Of a stretch of DNA of 64,000 nucleotides, positions 37,619 through 46,191 are shown in pieces. Source of the DNA: a virus; IMG/VR virus record IMGVR_UViG_3300002052_000634, positions 36,618 through 100,617 of that record, one strand, 5' to 3'. A model generated the notes under the pieces. That model was not told the DNA's origin. It was given only the letters and a program-made list of their open reading frames with translations, and did no database searches. Positions within the stretch are counted from its first letter, which is position 1; each line of letters starts with the position of its first letter. The position numbers and the translations under genes were made by a program.

Positions 37619-38420
37619 GGAAAAAGTCATCGTAATAGATTGGTCTTTATTATTGCATATGAGCGTACATGCTTCTAGAACTGCTAATATGTATGCTCCA
37701 TATATGGCAACTACTATGTTACTAGGTAGTTTAAAAAGGATAGGATTAGAACCCTGCGATGAAGTAATTATAGCATGTGATGGTAAACATAATTGGAGAA
37801 AAGATTTAATTCCTCAAATTAAAGCAGATAGAGTTCCTTTAGATAAAGAAATATATCAAAAATTTAATGAGTTATTAGAACGATTAAAAGAAAGTACCTT
37901 TTTTCATGTTCTTTGGTTAGACCATATAGAAGCAGATGATATTGCTTCAGTTTGTTGTAGATATTATAAGGATAAAGAAGTGATATTAATTAGTTCAGAT
38001 GGAGATTGGGAATTACTATGGAAATATGATAACGTAAAAATTTATAGCCCTCATGCTAAAATGAAACGATATAAAGTTCGTCCTAATAATTTTAATGTAT
38101 ATAAAGTTATTGTAGATATGGTAATGACAAAAGGACATAATAATTTAAATATTCCCATAGAAAACGAAGATAATTATAAATTAAAAGAAAAATGTATAGA
38201 CCTTACTAACTTACCAGAATGGGTAGAAGAAACGGTTAAAAAAGAATTAGATAAACTTGAACCTAAAGAAGATAATATAGACTTATTTCCTTTTCATAAA
38301 TTAAAAGAGAGATATGGTAGTCTTTATAATTGTAAAAAAAATATAATTACGTATGAACAATGTGTAGCAAAAGAAGAACGTAAAAAGAGACGTAAGAAAA
38401 AACAGAAGGTAAAGAAATGA
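37602..38420 (+). CDS. 5'-3' exonuclease (FEN/RNase H-type)
   Basis: 272 aa. N-terminal VIDWSLLLH, EVIIACDGKHNWRKDLIPQI, then EADDIASV and ISSDGDWELL, the acidic clusters of the FEN/T4 RNase H nuclease fold. Basic tail (KKERKKRRKKKQKVKK-like). Removes RNA primers or flaps during replication. Two ATGs six bases apart; either may start it. Confidence 0.85.
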   Translation: MRMNFKEKVIVIDWSLLLHMSVHASRTANMYAPYMATTMLLGSLKRIGLEPCDEVIIACDGKHNWRKDLIPQIKADRVPLDKEIYQKFNELLERLKESTFFHVLWLDHIEADDIASVCCRYYKDKEVILISSDGDWELLWKYDNVKIYSPHAKMKRYKVRPNNFNVYKVIVDMVMTKGHNNLNIPIENEDNYKLKEKCIDLTNLPEWVEETVKKELDKLEPKEDNIDLFPFHKLKERYGSLYNCKKNIITYEQCVAKEERKKRRKKKQKVKK

Positions 38421-38776
38421 TAGAATGTGTCAGTTTAAATCTTGCAAAAAAACTTAAAAAAATAGGATATAAGCAACAAGGGTCTTGGTGGTGGGATTTA
38501 GTAAGAAAAAAAGAAGATTGTGATATTGGAGATACATCTAAAGATGAATGGCAATTGGCTTATGAAGAATGTTATCATGGAGACCGAGATGATTTAGTTG
38601 TCGCTCCAACGATAGCAGAATTATTATCTAGAATAACTAAAAAAACGCATATAAATATTAATATATCTCATGATTTACTTACAATTTATACTAAAACTAT
38701 CCGATTAACTGGAAAAAATCTTGTAAATAGTTTAGCAAAAATATATATTTATTTGGTAGAAGAGGGGATACTTTAA
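38417..38776 (+). CDS. Hypothetical protein, 119 aa
   Basis: Starts MIECVSLNLAKKLKKIGYKQ; contains ASTIAELLSRI-like (APTIAELLSRITKKTHINI) and a C-terminal alpha segment. A pattern common to phage proteins of unknown function. ATGA overlap with the exonuclease. Confidence 0.6.
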   Translation: MIECVSLNLAKKLKKIGYKQQGSWWWDLVRKKEDCDIGDTSKDEWQLAYEECYHGDRDDLVVAPTIAELLSRITKKTHININISHDLLTIYTKTIRLTGKNLVNSLAKIYIYLVEEGIL

Positions 38777-38777
38777 T

Positions 38778-39449
38778 ATGAAAATATTTTGGAACGACGT
38801 AGAAACTTCGGGATTAGACCCTAAAAGAAATGATATAATATCTCTCGCAGGAATTATAGAAGTAGACGGAAAGATTAAAGAAGAATTCAAATTTAATATA
38901 CAACCGTTTGATTGGGATAATATAGAATTATCTGCTCTTAAAGTCAATGGAATTACTGTAGAGCAATTAAAAACTTTTATGACTCCAAAAGAAGCACATA
39001 AAAAATTAACAAATATTCTTGGTAAATATGTAAATAAATATGATAGAAATGATAAATTCCAATTCGCAGGATATAATAACGATTTTGATATTAAATTTAT
39101 GTCTGAATTTTTTAAGAAGTGTGGAGATAAATATTTTGGTTCGTGGATAGATTATCATCGATTAGACCCACAAGTATTACTTCAATTTTTACATTTAAAA
39201 GGCGACATAGACTTACCGAATTATAAATTGGAAACAATTGCAAAATATTTTGACATAAAATTAAACGCCCATGACGCAATGAGCGATATAAAAGCGACAA
39301 GAGAAATAGTGTATAAACTTATACCTAGAATAAAATATTTACAAGATGAGAATTTTTATTGTCCTAATACTAATGGAGATAATATAATCTGCAATAAAAG
39401 ATATGCTTGTGACGCATGTTCTCATAATAAGGATAAAAAGGAGGAATAA
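38778..39449 (+). CDS. DnaQ-like 3'-5' exonuclease with C-terminal zinc module
   Basis: 223 aa. ExoI WNDVETSGLDPKRNDII (DxE), ExoII region FAGYNNDFDIKFM, ExoIII LNAHDAMSDIKATREI (HxAxxD): a DEDDh exonuclease. After residue 195, FYCPNTNGDNIICNKRYACD adds a four-Cys module also found in the 78-aa protein at 24922-25158. Possible proofreading or DNA-processing role; the module may direct it to a partner. Confidence 0.8.
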   Translation: MKIFWNDVETSGLDPKRNDIISLAGIIEVDGKIKEEFKFNIQPFDWDNIELSALKVNGITVEQLKTFMTPKEAHKKLTNILGKYVNKYDRNDKFQFAGYNNDFDIKFMSEFFKKCGDKYFGSWIDYHRLDPQVLLQFLHLKGDIDLPNYKLETIAKYFDIKLNAHDAMSDIKATREIVYKLIPRIKYLQDENFYCPNTNGDNIICNKRYACDACSHNKDKKEE

Positions 39450-39450
39450 A

Positions 39451-39819
39451 ATGGACGTTAGAAAAGAAATGCCTAATGAAGTAAAAAATGAAATTGTTGA
39501 TGGTAAAAAAAAAGTAGTTACTGTTCTTTTACCCGAAAAACAAAAAACAGTCATTGAAGCAAAGCGAGAGGAGAGAAATAAATTAGCACAACGATTCTAT
39601 CAAATCAGTATTAACGTTACTAAAGGTCAGCGAATGTTAAATGAAATTTCTATACGAATGGAAGAAATTGATACTCTAATTGGAGATAGAATAAAAGAAG
39701 GTTTTAAAAAATTAAAATTAGATAAGCAAAAAGAAAGACAATGGAGATTTGATGGAAGAGATAGTTTTATAGGTATCTATAATCCACCACCAAAAAAGAA
39801 AGAAGAAGGAGGAAAGTAA
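39451..39819 (+). CDS. Hypothetical helical protein, 122 aa
   Basis: Start MDVRKEMPNEVKNEIVDGKK with AAGGAGG upstream. Long basic/acidic helices (TVIEAKREERNKLAQRFYQI), then FIGIYNPPPKKK. Possibly a recombination or ssDNA-associated helper; no family recognised. Confidence 0.6.
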   Translation: MDVRKEMPNEVKNEIVDGKKKVVTVLLPEKQKTVIEAKREERNKLAQRFYQISINVTKGQRMLNEISIRMEEIDTLIGDRIKEGFKKLKLDKQKERQWRFDGRDSFIGIYNPPPKKKEEGGK

Positions 39820-39820
39820 C

Positions 39821-40273
39821 ATGATATTTAAAGTAGCATATTCTAAAGGAAATAGAAATTCAATTAAAGTTGTAGATAATGAAGGAAAAGAAGTTTGGAT
39901 GGGTTGTTCTAAAAATGTTTATAGTTGGTGTAAGAAAAATTATAACGAAGGTGATGAAGTTGATGTAGAATATACAGTTAAAGATGGACAATATACCGCC
40001 ACTAGAGTTACAAATAAAAGACAAAGTAATTACAATCCTCTTCCTAAAGATGAGACTAGACCTTCTAAGCCAACACCTTCTGCACCAACAAAAAAATATA
40101 CTGGCAATTATATGAACAGAAAACATCCAGAAGAATCTAAACAGATAAGAGCCTTGAGTATCTTATCTTCTATTTGTGAAGCTATTCAAGGTCTTGCAGG
40201 ACATATAGACCCAAACAATATAGGGGAAATTATTGAAACTTTATTTGACCGTTTTGATAAAAAACTTCCATAA
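39821..40273 (+). CDS. Hypothetical protein with OB-like N-terminus, 150 aa
   Basis: Residues 1-65 are beta-rich (KVVDNEGKEVWMGCSKNVYS, DEVDVEYTVKDGQYTATRVT), followed by a Pro/Thr linker and a helical C-terminus. The layout resembles small ssDNA-binding or RPA-like proteins, but no signature confirms it. AGGAGG upstream. Confidence 0.5.
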   Translation: MIFKVAYSKGNRNSIKVVDNEGKEVWMGCSKNVYSWCKKNYNEGDEVDVEYTVKDGQYTATRVTNKRQSNYNPLPKDETRPSKPTPSAPTKKYTGNYMNRKHPEESKQIRALSILSSICEAIQGLAGHIDPNNIGEIIETLFDRFDKKLP

Positions 40274-40295
40274 ATAATAGTTAGGAGGTAACTGA

Positions 40296-41270
40296 ATGAA
40301 AAAATATAAATGGCTGACGTATATTTTGTTAATTTGTATATCGTTGACTTTATTTAGTCAGCAACTAGAAATAAGAAGTTATAATTCTTTGATAAAAGGA
40401 AATCAAGAAGTGATTACAGAACTTCAGGGATATACAGAAATGATAATAGGATTACTTCTACAGTTGGCTATAAAACAAAATATCATAGCTAATCAGGTAT
40501 CTGTCTTACAGGAAGAATCAGTAGAAAGAACCATCTACCCTGCTATCAGAAAACTTACTCACGTGATTTTGCAGTTAGTAAATAATCAGAAAGAAATGGC
40601 AACTTATTTAAGACAGAATATAGACCCGAAGCCTTTCTTTTTGAAATTAAAAATTGCTACAGTTGAAGTGAGAGTAGGTAAAGCAGGTGGAGCGGGGACA
40701 ATTATTAAAGTAACTGACGATTATCTTTATATTTTAACAGCTAAACATGTGGTAGATTGTAAAGGTGAAATTGAGATTCAGGCAACTAACGTTGAAAATC
40801 AATGCTTTGTAAGAATCAAAGATATTAATAGAGAAAATGTTTACAAAAGCGACGAAATAGATATGGCAGTTATTAAAGTTCCTAAACCAGAAGGTAAGTT
40901 TATTACGTTAGATTTAGCGACGGAAAGACCTGAAATCGGAACTAAAATTTATACAATAGGACACCCTCTTAGTATAGGTTATACTGTTCAAACAGGTATA
41001 GTTTCTAACTATACTAAAAGAAATTTTGGAGATAATAAAAAAGAATATATGATAATTTCTGCTCCTGCATTTAATGGTAATAGCGGAGGAGCATGTGTGA
41101 ATTGTTATAATGAAGTAATTGGTATAGTAGTTGGCATAGCGTATATAAGAGAAGAAAAATTATTTAATGATAATAATTTTTATATAACTCATATGGTATT
41201 TGTTGTAACGATAGATGATATAAATAAATTTATAGAGGAAGTAGAAATTGAAATATCCGATAATAACTGA
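40296..41270 (+). CDS. Membrane-anchored trypsin-like serine protease
   Basis: 324 aa. Signal/anchor WLTYILLICISLTLFSQQLE at the N-terminus, a helical stretch to about 120, then a chymotrypsin/HtrA-like fold: His in LTAKHVVD, Asp in DMAVIKV, Ser in NGNSGGACV. Probably acts outside the cytoplasm on envelope or host proteins. Next to deformylase and metallopeptidase genes. HtrA without PDZ domain. Confidence 0.8.
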   Translation: MKKYKWLTYILLICISLTLFSQQLEIRSYNSLIKGNQEVITELQGYTEMIIGLLLQLAIKQNIIANQVSVLQEESVERTIYPAIRKLTHVILQLVNNQKEMATYLRQNIDPKPFFLKLKIATVEVRVGKAGGAGTIIKVTDDYLYILTAKHVVDCKGEIEIQATNVENQCFVRIKDINRENVYKSDEIDMAVIKVPKPEGKFITLDLATERPEIGTKIYTIGHPLSIGYTVQTGIVSNYTKRNFGDNKKEYMIISAPAFNGNSGGACVNCYNEVIGIVVGIAYIREEKLFNDNNFYITHMVFVVTIDDINKFIEEVEIEISDNN

Positions 41271-41676
41271 TATTAATTTTCTTAGAAAAAGAAGTGAACC
41301 AGTTGAACAAGATAGAGTAACTTCTATAATTAAAGCTTTAGAAGATAGTCTTGATATTAAAAAGGGAGTTGGGTTAAGTGCTATACAAATAGGATTGCCT
41401 TTACGAGTAGGAATAATAAGATTACCTAATTGTAAATTTGATTTATGGAATTCTAAAATAATAGAAAAAAGTTATCGTTTTAGATTTCAAGGAGAAGGAT
41501 GTTTAAGTATTCCAGGAATTTATGTAGATACTATTAGATATAAAGAAATATTATTAGAGAATGGAGATGGCAGAAAATATTATTTGGAAGGAATAGAAGC
41601 TATAGTTTGCCAGCATGAAGTAGACCACTGCAACGGTATCACTATGTTAGATAGAAAATGGCGAAAGAGAAGATGA
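41248..41676 (+). CDS. def: Peptide deformylase, TTG start
   Basis: 142 aa. Three canonical PDF motifs: GVGLSAIQIG, EGCLSIPG (metal Cys) and QHEVDH (metal His pair). Removes formyl groups from nascent proteins; phage PDFs are known in marine phages. Starts at TTG 41248 inside the end of the protease gene. Shorter than host PDFs at the C-terminus, as in other phage enzymes. Confidence 0.85.
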   Translation: MKYPIITDINFLRKRSEPVEQDRVTSIIKALEDSLDIKKGVGLSAIQIGLPLRVGIIRLPNCKFDLWNSKIIEKSYRFRFQGEGCLSIPGIYVDTIRYKEILLENGDGRKYYLEGIEAIVCQHEVDHCNGITMLDRKWRKRR

Positions 41677-42110
41677 AAAATATTGATAAAGAAAAAATAA
41701 AGTTTTTTGGAAAAACTACTTATAAATTCTGTTCTAATTTTAAAATTAAAAAACCTATATTTATAAAACAAGACAGAAGACTAAAATCAACAACTGCTGG
41801 AATTTGGTTAGTTAATCATAAAAAAAATAATAGAAAGGGATACTGTATTAAATATAATCCTGAACATATATCTAAAATAGCATATTGGAAAATAACCTAT
41901 GTAATTTTACATGAATTAGGTCACGTTAAAACTAAACAATCTGGAAATGAATTTGATAATGAATATCGAGCAGAAAAATTTGCTCATGATATGATTAAAA
42001 AACATTTTTCTTTGCAGTATCCTAGATATTGTGAATATGTAGACTGGTATATAAATTATGCTAAAGAAGATATTTATAAAAAGGTATTTAGAAAATTAAG
42101 AAAGAATTAA
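41673..42110 (+). CDS. Zinc metallopeptidase (HExxH)
   Basis: 145 aa. VILHELGHVKTKQSGNEFDN carries HELGH with a downstream Glu (YRAEKFAHD), as in minimal gluzincin/M78-like peptidases. ATG 41673 overlaps the deformylase stop (ATGA); an earlier in-frame ATG at 41658 is possible. May cleave a repressor or host protein; substrate unknown. Confidence 0.75.
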   Translation: MKNIDKEKIKFFGKTTYKFCSNFKIKKPIFIKQDRRLKSTTAGIWLVNHKKNNRKGYCIKYNPEHISKIAYWKITYVILHELGHVKTKQSGNEFDNEYRAEKFAHDMIKKHFSLQYPRYCEYVDWYINYAKEDIYKKVFRKLRKN

Positions 42111-42113
42111 TTA

Positions 42114-42275
42114 ATGAAAAGCAATTGCTTATTTTGTAATCGAGTTATAAAAGAAAAGAAAAATACTCTTTGTTTCGAATGTAGAGTCAAAATGGTAAAA
42201 GAGGTCTTAAAACCTTCTTTTGAGTTGATTGTGGATTATAAGAATAAAATTTATAAAGTGGTAGAAAAAAAGTAA
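42114..42275 (+). CDS. Small zinc-ribbon protein, 53 aa
   Basis: CLFCNRVI and CFEC form a four-Cys ribbon; the rest is Lys/Val-rich. Ends at the start codon of the transporter. Confidence 0.6.
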   Translation: MKSNCLFCNRVIKEKKNTLCFECRVKMVKEVLKPSFELIVDYKNKIYKVVEKK

Positions 42276-43502
42276 ATGATAAGAAATAAAATCAATAGAA
42301 AAATACCCCTAACGATAGCTTTATTATGTATTATTCAATATTTTAATCAAGGTATCAGTAGTTTACCTCAACAGAGTTTGTACTATTTGTTAAGAGAATA
42401 CTGGAACTTGTCAGCCAGTATAATAGGATTAATAAGTTGGATAATAGGATTAGCTTGGTATTTAAAAATTTTTGCAGGATATTTGATTGACAATGTAAGT
42501 ATAAAAGGAAAACGGACTACATATTATTTAAGAGGTAGTTATATTGGATTATTATTAGTTTATTTATATATCATCTTTTTTGGTTTTAATTTAATTAGTC
42601 TTATTATTACAGGAATAATTATAAATCTTTGTATAACATTTGCCGATGTTTCAGTTGATAGAGAAATGGTTATAGCTGAGTGTAAGTATAATTTACATGG
42701 ACGATTGCAATCGCTCCAATGGACAAGTCTTGGTATAGCAGGATTGATAGTAGCTCTTGGAGGAGCTTGGATTGCAAAATATTTTCCTGAACATATCAAT
42801 TATAAAATTGCTTATGGATTATCAAGTTTAGTTCCTTTAGGAATGTTAATTTATTTAATTAAAGGATTTAAAGAGAAAACGGTTAGAAAAATAAAGAAGA
42901 TTCTTTTTTTTCAGATATTAAAAAATAATTTGAAAAAAATTAACAATAAAAAATTATTATTAGGATTATTATTTGTTACTTGTTTACAGTTTTGTCCTTC
43001 TTTTGGAACAGTTTTAATGATAAAGATAAGAGAAAACTTACACATTGATAAAATGTTTTTAGGTTATTTAGGGGCTATGGGAACTGTTTTAGGAGTGGTC
43101 GGATATATTCTTTATTATAAATGGGCTTATAAATTTCCAATGAAACAATTATTATATTTTATGATATTATTTTCAACAATTACAAATTTATTTTATTTAT
43201 ATTTACCTAATAAATGGATTTTATTAGTTTATAATTTAGCGTTTGGGGCTTTTGGAGGAATTACTTTTATGACTTTATTAGCTTTCTTTGTAAAAATTAT
43301 TCCTATTGGTAGTGAAGCTTTTTTTTATGCCTTAATAACTTCAATTTCAAATTTTGCTTCCAGAGGAGGAAATTTTATAGGAGGAATTATTTACGATTGC
43401 AGTAATTATTCTATAACTGTAATCGTTAGCAGTATATGTACATTTCTATGTATATTTTTCATTCCTCATTTAAAAATTGGAGAAACACATGTTAATACCT
43501 AA
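42276..43502 (+). CDS. BT1-type (folate/biopterin-like) MFS transporter
   Basis: 408 aa with about 12 hydrophobic segments. IQYFNQGISSLPQQSLYYLL, then GLAWYLKIFAGYLIDNVSI, TFADVSVDREMV and GRLQSLQWTSLGIAG match the folate-biopterin transporter (BT1) family. Complete transporters of this size are rare in phages. Probable substrate is a pteridine or folate, but BT1 members also carry other compounds. Followed by a SemiSWEET and a KdsA gene. Confidence 0.7.
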   Translation: MIRNKINRKIPLTIALLCIIQYFNQGISSLPQQSLYYLLREYWNLSASIIGLISWIIGLAWYLKIFAGYLIDNVSIKGKRTTYYLRGSYIGLLLVYLYIIFFGFNLISLIITGIIINLCITFADVSVDREMVIAECKYNLHGRLQSLQWTSLGIAGLIVALGGAWIAKYFPEHINYKIAYGLSSLVPLGMLIYLIKGFKEKTVRKIKKILFFQILKNNLKKINNKKLLLGLLFVTCLQFCPSFGTVLMIKIRENLHIDKMFLGYLGAMGTVLGVVGYILYYKWAYKFPMKQLLYFMILFSTITNLFYLYLPNKWILLVYNLAFGAFGGITFMTLLAFFVKIIPIGSEAFFYALITSISNFASRGGNFIGGIIYDCSNYSITVIVSSICTFLCIFFIPHLKIGETHVNT

Positions 43503-43749
43503 TTTGCTCTATGTAATTTCAGGTACATTATGGGCGATAGAATTATTACCTCAACTTTTACGAACCTATAAACGAAAAAAAGTAGGAGATATATCCTTAT
43601 TATTTTCTTTAATATGCTTTATATCATTTTTATGTTTTATGACAGCTATTATACTCTGTAAAAATTGGGTATTAGTATTTACTCATATATTTCCTTTTAT
43701 TTGTAATATTTTATTTTTGTTACAAGTACTTACATATAGGAGAAATTAA
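43489..43749 (+). CDS. SemiSWEET / PQ-loop small transporter
   Basis: 86 aa, three transmembrane helices, with the PQ motif in LLPQLLRTYKRKKVGDIS. SemiSWEETs dimerise to pass sugars. ATG 43489 has GGAG upstream; a TTG 12 bases earlier is less likely. Overlaps the BT1 gene by 14 bases and abuts kdsA, suggesting a sugar-related cassette. Confidence 0.75.
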   Translation: MLIPNLLYVISGTLWAIELLPQLLRTYKRKKVGDISLLFSLICFISFLCFMTAIILCKNWVLVFTHIFPFICNILFLLQVLTYRRN

Positions 43750-44540
43750 TGAAAAAATTAATTTTTATATGCGGTCTTTGTGTTATCGAGAACAAAAAAG
43801 AAACCATAAACATTGCTAAAAAATTGAAGGAGATAACTGACAAATATCCTGTTGAATTTATTTTTAAAGCGAGTTATGATAAAGCAAATAGAACTTCTGA
43901 CCTTTCATTTAGAGGAATCGGATTGATGCAAGGTATATATGTTTTAAGTGAAATTAAAGAAATGGGTATTAAAGTTTTGACAGATATTCATTGTTCTCAT
44001 CAAGTTAAAATGGCAGGGTGTTGTGCTGATGTTATTCAGATACCTGCATTTTTATGTAGACAAACTGATTTAGTTAAAGCAATCGGGGCGACAGGAAAAA
44101 CTGTCAATATTAAAAAAGGGCAGTTTCTTGCTCCAGAAGACGTAAAATATATAATTCAAAAGATAGAACATACAGGTAACAATGATATAATGATTACAGA
44201 ACGAGGTACGTGTTTTGGTTATCATAATTTAATCGTAGATTATCGTTCTTTTTTGATATTAAAGAAAATGGGTTATCCTGTCATTTTCGACGCAACTCAT
44301 GCCCAACAACGACCATCGGCAGGGGATGGAATATCAGAAGGTAATCGAGAATTTACAGAACCTATGATATTTGGAGCTATTGCTTGTGGAGTAGATGGAA
44401 TATTTATTGAAATCCATCCTGACCCGACAAAAGCAAAATCTGATAGTGCTACATCTCTTTATCTCGATAACGTAGAATCCTTATTGAAGAAAATGGTAGC
44501 AATTAAAAATGTTATCGAAACTTTGACAGAAAGCAAATAA
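43749..44540 (+). CDS. kdsA: 3-deoxy-D-manno-octulosonate 8-phosphate synthase (KdsA)
   Basis: 263 aa TIM barrel. FKASYDKANRTS, VLTDIHCSHQV, DVIQIPAFLCRQTDLV, NIKKGQFLAPEDVK, MITERGTCFGYHNLIVD and FIEIHPDPTKAKSD are KdsA signatures (PEP + arabinose-5-phosphate to KDO-8-phosphate), the first step to the LPS inner-core sugar. KDO use implies a diderm host or surface modification during infection. Slightly shorter than cellular KdsA (about 280 aa). Other enzymes of this DAHP/NeuB-like superfamily are possible but the match is good. Confidence 0.85.
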   Translation: MKKLIFICGLCVIENKKETINIAKKLKEITDKYPVEFIFKASYDKANRTSDLSFRGIGLMQGIYVLSEIKEMGIKVLTDIHCSHQVKMAGCCADVIQIPAFLCRQTDLVKAIGATGKTVNIKKGQFLAPEDVKYIIQKIEHTGNNDIMITERGTCFGYHNLIVDYRSFLILKKMGYPVIFDATHAQQRPSAGDGISEGNREFTEPMIFGAIACGVDGIFIEIHPDPTKAKSDSATSLYLDNVESLLKKMVAIKNVIETLTESK

Positions 44541-44551
44541 TATGATATAAT
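44523..44551 (+). promoter_or_regulatory. Promoter, TTGACA-N17-TATAAT, extended -10
   Basis: TTGACA 44523-44528 lies in the kdsA 3' end; TATAAT 44546-44551 preceded by TGA. Followed by AGGAG and the ClpP-like gene. Confidence 0.8.
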
Positions 44552-44561
44552 AGGAGAAACA

Positions 44562-45194
44562 ATGGAAAACAAAAAAAGAAATCGTAGAAAGGCAGATAGA
44601 AAAGAGACTCCATTAAATCCTAATGCGATACTTGATAAAAGAAGGATAATTACTTTGTTTGGAGAAATCAATAAAGAACTCAGTAAAAAAGTTATAAAAG
44701 AATTAATTAAATTGGAAAATGTGTCTGATAAACCTATAACTTTATTAATAAATTCTCCAGGTGGAGATTGCACCGAAGGACTTGCAATCGTAGATGCTAT
44801 GAAGATGAGCAATAGCCCCATTAATACTATAATCACAGGAATGTCTGCTTCAATGGCAGGAATAATATCTATCTGTGGAGATATAAGAATGATAACTAAA
44901 AATGCTTTCTGGATGGCTCATCCAATGGCAGGGGGTACTTATGATTATAAACAACACGTAATAGATTATATAGATTTTTTGAAAAGATTAGACAAAAAAA
45001 TGGAAATAATATTAAACCAACATACAAAATTGACAGAGGAAGATATTGAAAAATTTACTCATGGACAGTTATGGTTAGATGCAGAAGACTGTATTAAGAA
45101 AGGCGTTTGTGACGAAATAATTAATAATGAATATGTTCAGCAGAGAATTCCATTATCGTTTCAAGTACAGAAAAAAAAGAAGGGAAAGAAATGA
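44562..45194 (+). CDS. clpP-like: ClpP-like serine protease
   Basis: 210 aa with a basic N-terminal extension. ITLLINSPGGDCTEG (oxyanion Gly), TGMSASMAGIIS (nucleophile Ser) and FWMAHPMAG (His) match ClpP. Phage ClpP homologues often act as prohead proteases, or could work with a host unfoldase. C-terminal KKKKGKK tail. Confidence 0.8.
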   Translation: MENKKRNRRKADRKETPLNPNAILDKRRIITLFGEINKELSKKVIKELIKLENVSDKPITLLINSPGGDCTEGLAIVDAMKMSNSPINTIITGMSASMAGIISICGDIRMITKNAFWMAHPMAGGTYDYKQHVIDYIDFLKRLDKKMEIILNQHTKLTEEDIEKFTHGQLWLDAEDCIKKGVCDEIINNEYVQQRIPLSFQVQKKKKGKK

Positions 45195-45400
45195 AACATC
45201 CTGTATTAAAGTTAAAGAAAAAAACGAAATTAAAAGGAATTCGTAAAATAAAAAACGAAATTCGAGAAATAGTCCATGATTGCCTCCTAGATATAGAAGA
45301 CTATATTCTAAATGATATTATGAGTTATTTAAAAAAGATAGGGGTTATCTATGCGGAAAAGAAGACGAAGAATAAAAAGAAAAACAAAAGGAAAAAATAA
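45191..45400 (+). CDS. Small very basic protein, 69 aa
   Basis: Starts MKHPVLKLKKKTKLKGIRKI; helical middle, C-terminal Lys run. ATGA overlap with the ClpP-like gene. Unknown. Confidence 0.55.
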   Translation: MKHPVLKLKKKTKLKGIRKIKNEIREIVHDCLLDIEDYILNDIMSYLKKIGVIYAEKKTKNKKKNKRKK

Positions 45401-45557
45401 AAATAGGAGAAAACGTAACTGGTGGATAAAACGGTATGATGTTCCAGTTACTCATAAATATACCCGACTTACTACAGAGTTAATTATTTTGTTGGAATTA
45501 TTATGGATAGCTATCGAAGTATCTTGGTTTGTAATTGATGTATTTATAAAGAGATAA
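45351..45557 (+). CDS. Basic single-pass membrane protein, 68 aa
   Basis: First 25 residues are almost all Arg/Lys (MRKRRRRIKRKTKGKNKNRR), then a C-terminal transmembrane helix (about 40-64). GGGG 8 nt upstream. Unknown. Confidence 0.5.
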   Translation: MRKRRRRIKRKTKGKNKNRRKRNWWIKRYDVPVTHKYTRLTTELIILLELLWIAIEVSWFVIDVFIKR

Positions 45558-45558
45558 A

Positions 45559-45996
45559 ATGGAAGATATATATATTCAATTAATTAAAATAGGACTATCA
45601 GTTTTTTTAGGTTTGTTTATAGGATTTGAAAGAGCACAGCAAGATAAACCTACAGGATTAAGAGACGTTGCTATGGTTACTTTAGGAGCTACGTTATTTG
45701 CAATTATAGGATTTGAATTTCATAACGAAATGAATATGGACATGACTCGTTTATTATATGCTCCTGTTATAGGTATTGGATTTATGGCAAGTGGCGTTAT
45801 CTTACAGAGCAAAACAAAAACCAAAGGACTAACGTCAGCAGGGGTGTTATGGGTTATGGTTGCAGTAGGGCTTCTTTGTGGTATAGGTAAATATATTTTA
45901 GCTATAATATCTTCTATAGTCATATATTTGTTACTTAAATTAAAATATGTAACTGTTAAAATAAGAAAGAGAAAAAAGAGATGCAAAATTCTATAA
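45559..45996 (+). CDS. MgtC family membrane protein
   Basis: 145 aa, four to five helices. GLFIGFERAQQDKPTGLRDV, IGIGFMASGVI and KGLTSAGVLWVMVAVGLLCG are MgtC/SapB signatures. Bacterial MgtC inhibits F1Fo-ATP synthase and helps at low Mg. A phage copy may alter host energy state. Lacks the C-terminal ACT-like domain, i.e. the short form. Confidence 0.8.
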   Translation: MEDIYIQLIKIGLSVFLGLFIGFERAQQDKPTGLRDVAMVTLGATLFAIIGFEFHNEMNMDMTRLLYAPVIGIGFMASGVILQSKTKTKGLTSAGVLWVMVAVGLLCGIGKYILAIISSIVIYLLLKLKYVTVKIRKRKKRCKIL

Positions 45997-46172
45997 TTAT
46001 AAAAAGAAATGGGCACACTGTAGAATATATTCCTATTATAAAAAAATGTACTTATTATAGTCCCAATGAGAATGGAATATGTAGAAATTGTAATGGAACT
46101 GGCAAATATATTGATGGTTATTATATGATTTTGGATGGCATCGTAGGATTTATAGTAGATACTATTAAGTAG
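45981..46172 (+). CDS. Small DnaJ-zinc-like protein, 63 aa
   Basis: CTYYSPNENGICRNCNGTGK contains a CxxCxGxG unit preceded by another Cys. Overlaps the MgtC gene by 16 bases. Unknown. Confidence 0.55.
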   Translation: MQNSIIIKRNGHTVEYIPIIKKCTYYSPNENGICRNCNGTGKYIDGYYMILDGIVGFIVDTIK

Positions 46173-46191
46173 ATTAAAGTAAGGATAAAAA

